This document shows positions 36,925 to 45,905 of a DNA stretch of 64,000 nt, in pieces. The translations under genes were made by a program, and so were the position numbers. Every line of letters starts with the position of its first letter. The first letter of the stretch is position 1. Source of the stretch: an uncultured Selenomonadales bacterium (lineage in GTDB: Bacteria; Bacillota; Negativicutes; Selenomonadales; Selenomonadaceae); contig OMYB01000002.1 in assembly GCA_900315155.1 (NCBI GenBank), positions 1-64,000 of the forward strand, in the 5' to 3' direction. Under the pieces are notes generated by a model, which was given only the letters and a program-made list of their open reading frames with translations, did no database searches and was not told where the DNA came from.

Positions 36925-38541
36925 CTATTTCCTTTGTCTTGCCGAAATATGTTTCTGCAGGGCAGCATGCAGCTTCTTGACGTCGATGGGCTTCGTGACG
37001 TAGTCATTCATACCGCTCGCCATCGCCTGAGCCACATCCTCATCAAAAACGTCCGCGCTCAATGCGATGATGGGAATTTTTGCAGCATCCTCATGGCTGC
37101 TGTGGCGGATGGCGCGCGTTGCCGCGTAGCCGTCCATGACGGGCATCTGGATATCCATGAGGATGGCCTGATACGTGCCGGGATCGTTCGACTCAAATTG
37201 CTGCACGGCATCCTGTCCGTTGACGGCCGTGTCGATGACATATCCCTGCTCCGTGAGGATGGCCTCTGCGATTTCCCGGTTCATTTCGTTATCCTCGGCG
37301 ATGAGCAGCCGCATTCCGTGCGGGTTAAACGCTTTGCCAGCCACCGTCGGACGCCTGACCGGGCACGAGAGCACCGGCTGCAGGGGGATCGTCACGATAA
37401 ACGTCGTCCCCTCGCCCGGCGTACTCTCCGCCCGGATGGAGCCATGCATGAGCTTGACCAGATTCCAGGAGATACTGAGTCCCAGCCCCGTCCCACCGTA
37501 GCGTTGGCGCGTATTGGCATTTGCCTGCTCAAACGGACGGTAAAGGCGGCTGAGCTCCTCCTGCGTCATGCCGATACCCGTATCGCGGATGATAAAGGTC
37601 GTCAAAGCCGTTTTTTCCTTGAGCACCTGGGAAACCTTAAAGAACACGCTGCCGCCTTCCGGCGTAAATTTCAAGGCATTGCCCAGGATATTCATGAGGA
37701 TCTGCTTAACATGCAGAGGATCGCCGAGAACATCCGGCACCAATAGGGCTGACGTGTCGCATACGAGCTCGATGCGCTTGCTCGCGGCCTGCCCATGAAA
37801 AACCGCCTGAAGCTCCTCAACAATGCCCGTCAGCTGAAACGACGTCGAAACGACTTTCATCTTGCCCTGCCCGATCGTGTTCATGTCCAGGATATCATTG
37901 ATGAGCGACAGCAGGTGATCCGCCGCGAGCTGACTGTTCTTCAGTGCAGCCTTCCGCTGTCCCTCCTGCTCCTTGTCGTCGTTCAGGATATGCAAATAGC
38001 CGATGATGGCGTTGAGCGGCGTGCGGATTTCGTGGCTCATATTCGAGAGAAAATCCCCTTTCGCCCGACTCGCCTGGCGCGCGTTCTCCACGGCAGCCTT
38101 CAGCGCCTCGCGCTGCCATTTTTCCTGCAGCATTTCCTCCGTGTTATCGTAACGGAAATAGATATACTGCGCATGATGGTTCGTCGAATCATGCGTCGGC
38201 TGGAACATGGCCATGAGGTACCGCAGCGAGCCGTCCGGCATACGCTGGTGTTCCTGGCAGCGATAGGTTTTTCCCTCGCGGATGGCCTTGACCATCGCGA
38301 TATGCCAATCGCCGTCCACCTGCCAGCGTTTCTGCTCCTCGGGGATGAGGATGCCGACGAAATCCATAGCATCCCAAGGCTTCTTTTCTATGCGCACAAA
38401 ACCGTCTTCCTCGAGACGATAATACGTCGCCATGCCCTTGTCTAAATCGACACGAGCGACAAGCTCATTCGTCAGACAGGCATACCGCGCGAACTCTTCC
38501 AGTTCGAGGCGACGCTCCATGAGGCTGGGCTCACTCTTCAT
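36925..38541 (-). CDS. Hybrid sensor histidine kinase with C-terminal receiver
   Basis: A cytoplasmic signalling kinase. It has a PAS-like N-terminal region (about 20-140), a HisKA box FLSNMSHEIRTPLNAIIGY, a HATPase domain (NILGNALKFTPEGG, IRDTGIGM, YGGTGLGLSIS), and a receiver with AEDNEMNREI, phosphoacceptor ILMDIQMPVMDG and VTKPI near the C-terminus. 538 residues, with no membrane segment. It is the third gene of a cheB / REC-GGDEF-EAL / kinase run, so it may feed phosphate to the neighbouring receivers; its input is unknown. Confidence 0.93.
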   Translation of the reverse strand: MKSEPSLMERRLELEEFARYACLTNELVARVDLDKGMATYYRLEEDGFVRIEKKPWDAMDFVGILIPEEQKRWQVDGDWHIAMVKAIREGKTYRCQEHQRMPDGSLRYLMAMFQPTHDSTNHHAQYIYFRYDNTEEMLQEKWQREALKAAVENARQASRAKGDFLSNMSHEIRTPLNAIIGYLHILNDDKEQEGQRKAALKNSQLAADHLLSLINDILDMNTIGQGKMKVVSTSFQLTGIVEELQAVFHGQAASKRIELVCDTSALLVPDVLGDPLHVKQILMNILGNALKFTPEGGSVFFKVSQVLKEKTALTTFIIRDTGIGMTQEELSRLYRPFEQANANTRQRYGGTGLGLSISWNLVKLMHGSIRAESTPGEGTTFIVTIPLQPVLSCPVRRPTVAGKAFNPHGMRLLIAEDNEMNREIAEAILTEQGYVIDTAVNGQDAVQQFESNDPGTYQAILMDIQMPVMDGYAATRAIRHSSHEDAAKIPIIALSADVFDEDVAQAMASGMNDYVTKPIDVKKLHAALQKHISARQRK

Positions 38542-38600
38542 GGCACCTTTACTCCTTTAACAACACATTCCTGAAATCGCCCACGATAGGAGATCATGCA

Positions 38601-40271
38601 TCATGCACCTTGCAGCAGTTTGCAGAACGCCTCTGTTGGCAGCGGCTTGGAGAAATAATAGCCCTGAATATCCCGGCAGCCGATGCTCGCCAGATACCGG
38701 AGCTGATTCTCTGTCTCCACGCCCTCGATGATCGTCGAGATCCCGAGATCCTTCGCGATGCGCACGATGTCCCGCATGAGGATGCGCGCGGTCTGATCCT
38801 GCTCGATCTCCCGCACAAAAGCCATATCCACCTTGAGCGTGTCCACAGGCAGGTTCTTCAGCATATTCAGCGAGGAATAGCCGGTACCGAAATCGTCCAT
38901 AAGGATAATGAAGCCTTTATCGCGGAACTGCTGCGTGATGTTCTGGATCTGCGCCGGATGATCCATATACGCGCTCTCCGTGATTTCCAGTTTCAGCATC
39001 CTGGGCTCGAGGCCATACTTCCTGACCAGGCCGCAGAGATCATCGATGAGGCCGCGGTTGAAGAAATCCAGCCGTGAGACGTTGACCGAAACCGGCGTGA
39101 CTTGGGGAAGGAAGCGCTTTTCCCACGCCAGGAACTGGCAGACCTTCTCCCAGATGATGTAGTCGAGCCGCATGATGAAGCCGTTCCGCTCGAAGACCGG
39201 CAGGAACATGCCCGGCGGAACCATGCCTTTCTCCGGATGGTGCCAGCGCACGAGTGCCTCCGCGCTCACGACTTCCCGCGTATGCAGATCGTATACCGGC
39301 TGATAATACACGCAGAACTGATCCTGCTGGACGGCGATTTCCGTCTCTTTGACGAGGAGCTGCTCCTCGATGAGCTGATTCCGCATCGCATCGTCGTAGA
39401 CGGCGTAGCGCTTGATATAGTTGCCATGCGTGCTCTTCATCGCCATGCGTGCCCGGTCGAGCATGCGGTCGACCGGCAGGCGCGCATTGGCAATCGTATA
39501 GACGCCGACGAAAAAGGTGATATTCGCCGTCACCTCGATGTTCTGCAGCTCCTGGTCCATGCCATGGATCAGTGCCTCCATATCGGGTGCGCCCTCCGGC
39601 AGCAGAAGCGCGAACCGGTCCGCCCCCATACGGCAGCACATGCCGCCTGACGTCTTGGACACATGCTGGAGATACCCCGCCGCAGCCTTCAATATGGCAT
39701 TGCCCGTGATAACGCCAAACAGGTCGTTGATGACTTTGAAAGAGTGGATATCCCAATAACTGAGCTGCCAGTCCCCATGCTCCTGCTCCTGCAGCAGCTT
39801 CTCTGCCTTCCGGATAAACGTCTCTTGGTTGTAGATGCCGGTGAGTCTGTCGTGCTCGAGCGTATGCGTCATTTCGCGCACCTGCAGGTCCTTGGCATCC
39901 CGCTCGCGCCGCGCCATGACGTTGCGCACGCGGCACTGCACGACGATGGGGTTGTAGGGCTTTGTGATGAAATCATCCGCTCCCATCTCCATCGCAAGCG
40001 CCTCGCTCTGGCCATCCGTATAGGCCGTCATGACGATGGTAGGCAGGTCGGCGTGCTCACTGTTCTTGATGCGCGTGAGCACCTCGTAGCCATTCAGCGA
40101 TGGCATGATGAGATCCAGCATGACGATATCGACGTGCTTCGTTTCGATGATTGCGAGGCCGATGTCACCATCATCCGCCTCGAGAAAATCATAGTCATTC
40201 AGGAAATACTGCTTCAACATCTCACGATTCATCTCAACATCGTCGATGATCAGCATGACCGGTTTCGCCAT
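38601..40271 (-). CDS. REC-GGDEF-EAL protein, probable c-di-GMP phosphodiesterase
   Basis: A receiver-controlled cyclic-di-GMP enzyme. The receiver (1-120) has phosphoacceptor D53 in IVMLDLIMPSLNGYE. The GGDEF domain (about 140-290) is degenerate: the signature reads GADRF (216-220), so it is unlikely to make c-di-GMP. The EAL domain (about 300-550) is intact (AEALVRW at 337-343, LEITESAY, MDDFGTGYSSL, KVDMAF, EGVE), supporting hydrolysis of c-di-GMP. The ATG at 40271 follows AGGGAGG with 7 nt spacing. It lies between cheB and the hybrid kinase on the same strand. Confidence 0.93.
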   Translation of the reverse strand: MAKPVMLIIDDVEMNREMLKQYFLNDYDFLEADDGDIGLAIIETKHVDIVMLDLIMPSLNGYEVLTRIKNSEHADLPTIVMTAYTDGQSEALAMEMGADDFITKPYNPIVVQCRVRNVMARRERDAKDLQVREMTHTLEHDRLTGIYNQETFIRKAEKLLQEQEHGDWQLSYWDIHSFKVINDLFGVITGNAILKAAAGYLQHVSKTSGGMCCRMGADRFALLLPEGAPDMEALIHGMDQELQNIEVTANITFFVGVYTIANARLPVDRMLDRARMAMKSTHGNYIKRYAVYDDAMRNQLIEEQLLVKETEIAVQQDQFCVYYQPVYDLHTREVVSAEALVRWHHPEKGMVPPGMFLPVFERNGFIMRLDYIIWEKVCQFLAWEKRFLPQVTPVSVNVSRLDFFNRGLIDDLCGLVRKYGLEPRMLKLEITESAYMDHPAQIQNITQQFRDKGFIILMDDFGTGYSSLNMLKNLPVDTLKVDMAFVREIEQDQTARILMRDIVRIAKDLGISTIIEGVETENQLRYLASIGCRDIQGYYFSKPLPTEAFCKLLQGA

Positions 40272-40308
40272 GATAGAGCCTCCCTGTGTCTGTTTTGCGC
40301 TTCTCTCT

Positions 40309-41565
40309 TTACCCCTGATTGTTCCGTGCGGCTGCCATGATGGCCGCTGCCATATCGAGCAGGAAAACCTGATGCTCGACAGCGCCGAGGTCCATGGCGC
40401 GCTTCGGCATGCCATAGACCACGCTGCTCGCCTCATCCTGTCCGAGGATATGGGCTCCCACGCGCCGCATGCGCACGAGTCCCTTCGCCCCGTCGCCACC
40501 CATGCCCGTGAGAATGACACCGAGCGCCTTTTTCCCCACGCACCGCGCAACCGAGGCAAACAGCACATCGGCGGACGGCCTGACGCCGTGGAGTTTCGGG
40601 CCGGGCTGGCAGACGAGCATGAGCTGCCCGCCATGCCGCCGGACGACCGTATGCATGCCGCCCGGTGAAATATAGACATGATCGCGTTCGAGGGCCACAT
40701 CCTGTGCCCCTTCGCGGATGGTCAGCGGGCTCGTCCCGTTGAGCCGCTGAGCGAACAGCCGCGAGAACATCGACGGGATATGCTGCGCGATGACGATAGG
40801 CGGCAGTGGCGGTTTGAGCGTACGGAAAATCTCTGCCAGGGCCTCGGTTCCTCCCGTCGAGGAGCCGATGACGATGATCTCCGGGCTCGGCCAGCGGGAT
40901 AATTCCGCCTGCAGCGTCGGTGTCAGACGGCGCGGCTCTGCCTTTGGCACGGCTCCCTTCTTGCCGCTGATGCGGGCAATAGCCTGCTGTGCCGCTTCCA
41001 CCGCACGATCCGCCCTCGTCCGCAAATGCGGCTGCAGAGCAGCCGGACGTGACGGCCGGCTCTGCGCTGATGCAGACGGACGGACATCCGGCCGCGTCAG
41101 AGATCCCACTGTGGCCGCCCGCGATCTGACCGATGGCGGCGCGCTTTTCTTCGCTGCTGGGCGCGATACGGCTGGTGTCCGGGCACTTTTCTGCAGCTGA
41201 TCCGCACACTCACGGTAAAAGGCCGGCAGGCGGTCGCGGGCAATCGGCTTCGTCACAAAGGCCGAGACTCCCGCCTTCATCGCCTCCGGTTCCATGGCAC
41301 GGCTGATGCCGTAAGCAACGATTGGCACATTCGTGCGCTGAACCAGGACGTCAATGAAAGGCTCCTGCCCAAACCGCAGTCCCGCCATTGCATAATTCAC
41401 GAGGATCCTCGTCGGGCGGAACGAGTGATACTTCTCCGCCGCTTCATGGATGGATACTGCCTTGTCGAACTCTGAGCCTCCCGGCATCTCCCGGCTCAAC
41501 GCTCCCATCATATCTTTCAGGGTAAAGAGGGCCCCATCGATGATGAGCGTGCGCAATCCATTCAT
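40309..41565 (-). CDS. CheB-type protein-glutamate methylesterase with pseudo-receiver
   Basis: CheB demethylates chemoreceptors. The C-terminal esterase domain (about 228-415) keeps the catalytic triad: GSSTGG (234-239), AQHIP (H262) and GMGGDGAKG (D358). The N-terminal receiver-like domain (1-118) reads ILVNYAMAG where the phosphoacceptor Asp should be (N57), so normal phospho-control is doubtful. A Pro/Ala/Ser/Arg-rich linker of about 90 residues joins them, much longer than usual. The ATG at 41565 follows GGGGAGGGAGAG. No cheA, cheW or cheR is adjacent. Confidence 0.9.
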   Translation of the reverse strand: MNGLRTLIIDGALFTLKDMMGALSREMPGGSEFDKAVSIHEAAEKYHSFRPTRILVNYAMAGLRFGQEPFIDVLVQRTNVPIVAYGISRAMEPEAMKAGVSAFVTKPIARDRLPAFYRECADQLQKSARTPAVSRPAAKKSAPPSVRSRAATVGSLTRPDVRPSASAQSRPSRPAALQPHLRTRADRAVEAAQQAIARISGKKGAVPKAEPRRLTPTLQAELSRWPSPEIIVIGSSTGGTEALAEIFRTLKPPLPPIVIAQHIPSMFSRLFAQRLNGTSPLTIREGAQDVALERDHVYISPGGMHTVVRRHGGQLMLVCQPGPKLHGVRPSADVLFASVARCVGKKALGVILTGMGGDGAKGLVRMRRVGAHILGQDEASSVVYGMPKRAMDLGAVEHQVFLLDMAAAIMAAARNNQG

Positions 41566-41613
41566 AAGCTCTCCCTCCCCGTCCAAAACATTATTATTTT
41601 ATATTTTCTCCAT

Positions 41614-41635
41614 AAGGAAGGAAAATTCCTTCCTT
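41614..41635. promoter_or_regulatory. Perfect 10-bp inverted repeat upstream of cheB
   Basis: AAGGAAGGAA (41614-41623) and TTCCTTCCTT (41626-41635) with a 2-nt centre, 50-70 bp before the cheB start and 6 bp from the next gene's terminator. It could be an operator or part of a composite terminator. Confidence 0.5.
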
Positions 41636-41640
41636 TGCAT

Positions 41641-41666
41641 GAAAAAAGGACTGCCGAAGCAGTCCT
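41641..41666 (-). terminator. Intrinsic terminator after the isomerase-like gene
   Basis: AGGACTGC (41659-41666) and GCAGTCCT (41647-41654) around a TTCG loop on the minus strand, followed by TTTTTC. Confidence 0.9.
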
Positions 41667-41689
41667 CGATGGAAAAAGAAAAACAATGC

Positions 41690-42532
41690 TTAAAGTGCAT
41701 CGTACTGATCCTGGATGAAATGCCGCGCAGCGACGGCATTCTCCGGCACGGTGTTCTCGAGCGTGGCATGGATGTATGGCTTGCGTGCCTTGATGAAGCG
41801 CAGGATATCCGTATAATCCATCTCGCCCGTGCCGCACGCCACGGAGCGGAGCTTTTCGCCCGGCTTACCGCGTTGGAAATCCTTGAGATGTACGACGGAC
41901 ACGTACTCGCCGAGATCCTCGATGGCCGTGCGGATGACCGCCTCACGCGTATCGACATTGTGCGGTCCGAGCAGGTTTACCGGGTCCAGGATGATGCGCA
42001 GGTTCGGCGAGGCAATGGCACGGAGCACGGCGAGAGCCCGCTTCGAGTCGTAGACGATATGGCGGCAGACCGGCTCGATGGCAACGATGACACCGAAACG
42101 CTCCGCGCATTCGACCACTGGTGCAAGGTTGTGGATGAAGGTGCCGAGTGCCTCCTCGGTTTTGCTCTCCGGCGTATCCTCCACGTAGTCCACATTCGGC
42201 GCCCCCGTCTCCGTGCCGACCACACCTGCGCCGAGCTGTGCGGCAAAGCGGATATGGTCGAAATATCCCTGCTGGATAGCAGCGAGCTGTGCTGGGGCCG
42301 GGTTGCCGAGGTTTTTGTAGTTGCCGAGCACCGCAATGTCGATATCGTATTTTGCAAAGAGCTTCCGGAGGTACATCGCGAACCCCGGTGTCAGCGCCGC
42401 ATTGCCCGGATAATCCTTCATGACCTTCGTGAGTGCCAGGTGACCGCAGGCGAAGCCCTGCTCCCTGGCTATGGCCAGCCGCTCCTCCAGCGTGCCCGGC
42501 GCGATATCGTGCAGGCGGATACCTAACTGCAT
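41690..42532 (-). CDS. Sugar phosphate isomerase/epimerase-like TIM-barrel protein
   Basis: A xylose-isomerase-like (AP endonuclease 2) TIM barrel. It has MQLGIRLHDIAPGTLEERLAIA at the N-terminus, GAGVVGTETGAPN, the metal-ligand strands VIVAIEPVCRH (Glu), LRIILDPVNLLGP (Asp), VSVVHLKDFQRG (His, Asp) and PYIHATLENT. 280 residues. The substrate is not readable. The ATG at 42532 follows GAAGGATTATTT. It is monocistronic between two terminators. Confidence 0.85.
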   Translation of the reverse strand: MQLGIRLHDIAPGTLEERLAIAREQGFACGHLALTKVMKDYPGNAALTPGFAMYLRKLFAKYDIDIAVLGNYKNLGNPAPAQLAAIQQGYFDHIRFAAQLGAGVVGTETGAPNVDYVEDTPESKTEEALGTFIHNLAPVVECAERFGVIVAIEPVCRHIVYDSKRALAVLRAIASPNLRIILDPVNLLGPHNVDTREAVIRTAIEDLGEYVSVVHLKDFQRGKPGEKLRSVACGTGEMDYTDILRFIKARKPYIHATLENTVPENAVAARHFIQDQYDAL

Positions 42533-42611
42533 AAATAATCCTTCTTTCTTTTCTGTGTTTTCGTGGGGTGTAATTGCTTTCAATATGTTCTATCCACATT
42601 TTACCACAAAG

Positions 42612-42643
42612 AAAAAGCACCTGCCATAGGGCAGGTGCAAAAA
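42612..42643. terminator. Terminator after pyk (near symmetric)
   Basis: GCACCTGCC (42617-42625) and GGCAGGTGC (42630-42638) around a 4-nt loop, with T/A runs on both sides. The minus-strand TTTTTC fits pyk termination. Confidence 0.9.
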
Positions 42644-42662
42644 TAACCTGTTTTATACGATG

Positions 42663-44081
42663 TTACGCATCAAGCGTGTAAACGCGGATGGCGCTCGTGT
42701 TGCCCTCGCTGAGCTGGATGCCGGAGGTCACGATCGTCTTATCGCCGATCTCGACAAGACCGTGATCGAGTGCGCTCGTCGTAGCGGAGCCCGTCATCTC
42801 GTCCACCGTATGCCAGGAACGGCCCTTCAGCGGATAGACACCCCAGCGGAGGTTCAGATGACGTGCGACGACATCGTCCGGCGTGTAGGCAGCGATAATC
42901 GCCTTCGGGCGATACTTGGAGACGACCTTCGCCGTGTAGCCGGAGATCGTCGGCGTGACGATCGCCTTGGCGTCGAGCTCGTAAGCGAGCTCAACCGTAG
43001 CATGTGCGATGGCATCCGTCGTCGTATCCTGCTTGTGGATGCTGCGGCTCACGAAGAGATGCTTGTAGTCGAGCGAAGCCTCGATGCGCTTGGCGATGCG
43101 GGCCATCGTCTCCACCGCCTGCACCGGATAATCGCCGTTGGCCGTCTCGCCGGACAGCATGATGGCATCCGTGCCGTCGAGGATGGCATTACCGACATCG
43201 GAGACCTCGGCACGCGTCGGGCGCGGGTTCGTCGTCATAGACTCGAGCATCTGCGTCGCGACGATAACCGGCTTGCCGGCCTTGTTGCACTTCTTGATGA
43301 TCTCTTTCTGGATCAGCGGCACATCCTCCGCCGGGATCTCCACGCCGAGATCGCCGCGGGCGACCATGATGCCGTCCGAGACCTCAAGGATGCTGTCGAA
43401 GTTCTTGACGCCTTCGAGGTTCTCGATCTTCGGGATGATCTCCATGTGGCCATTATGCTTCTTGATGAGCTCGCGGATCGCGAGGACATCGCTCGCGCGC
43501 TGGATAAAGGAGGCAGCGACGAAGTCCATGTCGTTCTCGCAGCCGAAGATGATATCTTTCTCATCCTGCTCGGAGATCGGCGGCAGGCCCAGGGAGACGC
43601 CCGGAGCAGCGACGCGCTTGCGCGTGCTCATCTTGCCGCTGTTGAGGATCGTCGTGACGATATCCTTGCCTTTGATCTCATCGACTTTCAGCTCCACGAG
43701 ACCATCGGAGAGCAGGAGCTTGTCGCCCGGCTTTACCTCGGTGTACAGGCCTTTGTGGTTGATAGAGACGTGCTTCTCGTTGCCCGGCTCATCATCGTAG
43801 GTCAGCGTGAACTTGTTGCCCTTCTCGAGCATGACCTTACCGTCCTTGAACTCGCCGAAACGCATCTCCGGGCCTTTCGTATCGAGGATGAAGGAGATGA
43901 CCGTATGCTTTTTCTTTGCTGCCTCGCGCACCGCGTTGATGCGGCCGAGGTGCTCTTCGTGATCGCCATGCGAGAAGTTGAAACGTGCGCAGTTCATGCC
44001 TGCCTCAATGAGTGCTTCAACGACGCCCGGTTTCTCCGTGCTCGGACCCTGCGTGCAGATGATCTTCGTTTTTTTCAGCAT
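42663..44081 (-). CDS. pyk: Pyruvate kinase
   Basis: The last step of glycolysis, PEP plus ADP to pyruvate plus ATP. It has TKIICTQGPSTEKPGVVEALIEAGMNCARFNFSHG, the active-site lysine region EIIPKIENLEGV and the signature MVARGDLGVEIP, ATQMLESMTTNPRPTRAEVSDVGNA. The C-terminal allosteric domain follows. 472 residues, without the extra PEP-utilising domain found in Bacillus PykA. It has its own promoter and terminator. Confidence 0.97.
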   Translation of the reverse strand: MLKKTKIICTQGPSTEKPGVVEALIEAGMNCARFNFSHGDHEEHLGRINAVREAAKKKHTVISFILDTKGPEMRFGEFKDGKVMLEKGNKFTLTYDDEPGNEKHVSINHKGLYTEVKPGDKLLLSDGLVELKVDEIKGKDIVTTILNSGKMSTRKRVAAPGVSLGLPPISEQDEKDIIFGCENDMDFVAASFIQRASDVLAIRELIKKHNGHMEIIPKIENLEGVKNFDSILEVSDGIMVARGDLGVEIPAEDVPLIQKEIIKKCNKAGKPVIVATQMLESMTTNPRPTRAEVSDVGNAILDGTDAIMLSGETANGDYPVQAVETMARIAKRIEASLDYKHLFVSRSIHKQDTTTDAIAHATVELAYELDAKAIVTPTISGYTAKVVSKYRPKAIIAAYTPDDVVARHLNLRWGVYPLKGRSWHTVDEMTGSATTSALDHGLVEIGDKTIVTSGIQLSEGNTSAIRVYTLDA

Positions 44082-44161
44082 GTTTTTACCCCCATCAAGT
44101 AATCAAAAAAACCTTATTTCGTTCCCTATCGGGGCCTCACCGGACCCCCTTGCTATGAACC

Positions 44162-44190
44162 ATTCTACACTCTTTATTCGGCACGGGCAA
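44162..44190 (-). promoter_or_regulatory. pyk promoter
   Basis: TTGCCC (44185-44190), 17 bp, TAGAAT (44162-44167) on the minus strand. The roughly 75-nt leader contains a GGGTCCGGTGAGGCCCC hairpin. Confidence 0.65.
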
Positions 44191-44302
44191 CCAAAATCCC
44201 CCTATCTGGTTAAAGAAATTATTTTCAGAATATGCACGATATTTATTTCTTCTATTGTCATGTATAAACAAGGATTATCGATAAAAAGAAACGAAATTCG
44301 GA

Positions 44303-44338
44303 TAAAAAAAGCAGCCATCCCCCAAACCGGGATGGCTG
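44303..44338 (-). terminator. Intrinsic terminator after the FliD-like gene
   Basis: CAGCCATCCC (44329-44338) pairs with GGGATGGCTG (44312-44321) on the minus strand, followed by CTTTTTTT. The rest of 44191-44302 is AT-rich with nothing recognised. Confidence 0.88.
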
Positions 44339-44362
44339 TAAAAAACAAAGTCAGAATCAGGC

Positions 44363-45211
44363 TCAGAACATGAAGTTGAGCAGATTGCCCACCGACGTGT
44401 ACTGGGTCATGCTGTTGAGGGTCTTCCCCGAGTACAGGGAAGCCACCTCCATTTCGCCGCCGATCATGCTCTGCATCGACGGGAACATGCGGCTGCGCTG
44501 CGACCGCGCGAGATCCGCGTGGTGCTCTGCCTTGCCGGCGAGGCCACCGTAGCTGCCGAGCGAGTACTGCACGGCTTCACCGCGATCGACGATCGCCTTG
44601 GCGAGCTTGCTCTCATCGACGCTGAGCGCTCCCGTCTTGCTATCGACGCTGATGCCCATGGAGCCGTACTGGCTCGCACGGTACGTCGTGTCGGCAAACG
44701 TCGTGCCCAGTGCTTTCACGCGCGTGCTCACCTCCGCATTGCTCTGCGTAAACTGCAACGCATCGTTGTACTTCGAAACGAGGTTCTTGACGTTATCGAG
44801 GGTCTGCTGGAGTCCTTCGCTGTACGTCGTCTTGCCATCCGCTCCCTGCGTGATGTCCTTGTCCGAGAACGAGAAGTTGCTGCCCTTTACGAGCTGCGCA
44901 GCGCTTTTGAGGTCATCCATTGTGCTGTCATACTCCGCGTAGAACGTGGTCCGCGTGGACGTATACGAGCTGGTCAGGCCGTTGATACCACTCCGGATGC
45001 TCTGGATGGTCGCCAGATCCTGCTCACTTGTGTCGTTATAGGACTGCAGCTGGCTCGCCGGAGTATTCTGCACGTTCTGCCACTGGGTCAGGAACGTCGA
45101 AGTCTTCTGCGAGCTCTGCGTCTGGTTATTGCCAAAGAGCGAGAGGCCGTTATTCTGGGCCATCTTGTACATCATGTAGGTATTACCGGCCATCGAGGAA
45201 ATCGTAGCCAT
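44363..45211 (-). CDS. Uncharacterised protein with a FliD C-terminal-like region
   Basis: A 282-residue protein I cannot name. It lacks a signal peptide and membrane helix. The N-terminal third is Ser/Thr/Gln-rich (NNQTQSSQKTSTFLTQWQNV). The middle has helix patterns like flagellar cap proteins (LQQTLDNVKNLVSKYNDALQF). MGISVDSKTGALSVDESKLAKAI is close to the FliD C-terminal theme (GI-x-D-x-x-G-x-L-x-x-D-x-x-K-L). It is much shorter than FliD (400-700) and no flagellar genes are near. A candidate -10 (GATAAT, 45262-45267 minus) lies upstream. It might be a secreted filament-associated or adhesin-like protein. Confidence 0.55.
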   Translation of the reverse strand: MATISSMAGNTYMMYKMAQNNGLSLFGNNQTQSSQKTSTFLTQWQNVQNTPASQLQSYNDTSEQDLATIQSIRSGINGLTSSYTSTRTTFYAEYDSTMDDLKSAAQLVKGSNFSFSDKDITQGADGKTTYSEGLQQTLDNVKNLVSKYNDALQFTQSNAEVSTRVKALGTTFADTTYRASQYGSMGISVDSKTGALSVDESKLAKAIVDRGEAVQYSLGSYGGLAGKAEHHADLARSQRSRMFPSMQSMIGGEMEVASLYSGKTLNSMTQYTSVGNLLNFMF

Positions 45212-45316
45212 GATCTTTCCCTCCCTTCCATGGTATGCTGGGGACTTCTTTCCCTAATACTATTATCGCCTATTTCGCGGGAAAAGGAAAGAGTTTTTGC
45301 ATCGAAATCCTCGTTT

Positions 45317-45892
45317 TTATCCTTCTTTTCCGATATCCGGCAGGAAATTATCCTCATCGCTCCAATCGTCCGGCATCCCCTTGACGACGAGGACCGGGCA
45401 GGGGGCCTGCTGCATGACCTGGCTGCTGACGCTGCCCATGACGATGCGGTGGAACGTGCCGAAGCCGCGGCCGCCCATGACGATGAGGTCACTTTCCTCC
45501 TCCTCCGCCACGTCGAGGATCGTATCGGCCGGCTCCCCCGTCTCGACACGCGTATGCGCCGGGATCTCGCGCGGGATCACATGCATGAGATCCGCGAGAA
45601 ACTGGTACGCAGCGATCTTCAGTTCCGCCGGCACATAGCCGCTGAGACTCACCTGCTCAAACGCCGCGACATTCTTGTTGAAATCCACGACCATGAGCAG
45701 CGTGAGCTCTGCCCCTGTGGCCTCCGCGAGCTGGATGGCCTTGCCCACGGCCTTGAACGCCGTGCCCGAGCCGTCGGTCGGCACGAGGATGCGGTCGCAG
45801 CGCACCGGCCTGCCCGCCTGCTTCGGACGGTTCTGGATATCCTCGACAATCTGCGCCGGGTCTTTTTCCTCGACACGCTTTGCGTCAAACAT
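45317..45892 (-). CDS. Universal stress protein (UspA family)
   Basis: A Usp-fold cytoplasmic protein. RILVPTDGSGTAFKAVGKAIQLAEATGAELTLLMVV starts the fold. The ATP-binding pattern G-x2-G-x9-GS is intact in GGRGFGTFHRIVMGSVS, followed by CPVLVVKG. 191 residues, with about 32 extra N-terminal residues (MFDAKRVEEKDPAQIVEDI). It follows the efflux permease gene by 13 bp and probably shares its operon. Confidence 0.93.
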   Translation of the reverse strand: MFDAKRVEEKDPAQIVEDIQNRPKQAGRPVRCDRILVPTDGSGTAFKAVGKAIQLAEATGAELTLLMVVDFNKNVAAFEQVSLSGYVPAELKIAAYQFLADLMHVIPREIPAHTRVETGEPADTILDVAEEEESDLIVMGGRGFGTFHRIVMGSVSSQVMQQAPCPVLVVKGMPDDWSDEDNFLPDIGKEG

Positions 45893-45905
45893 GATACACC
45901 CTCCT

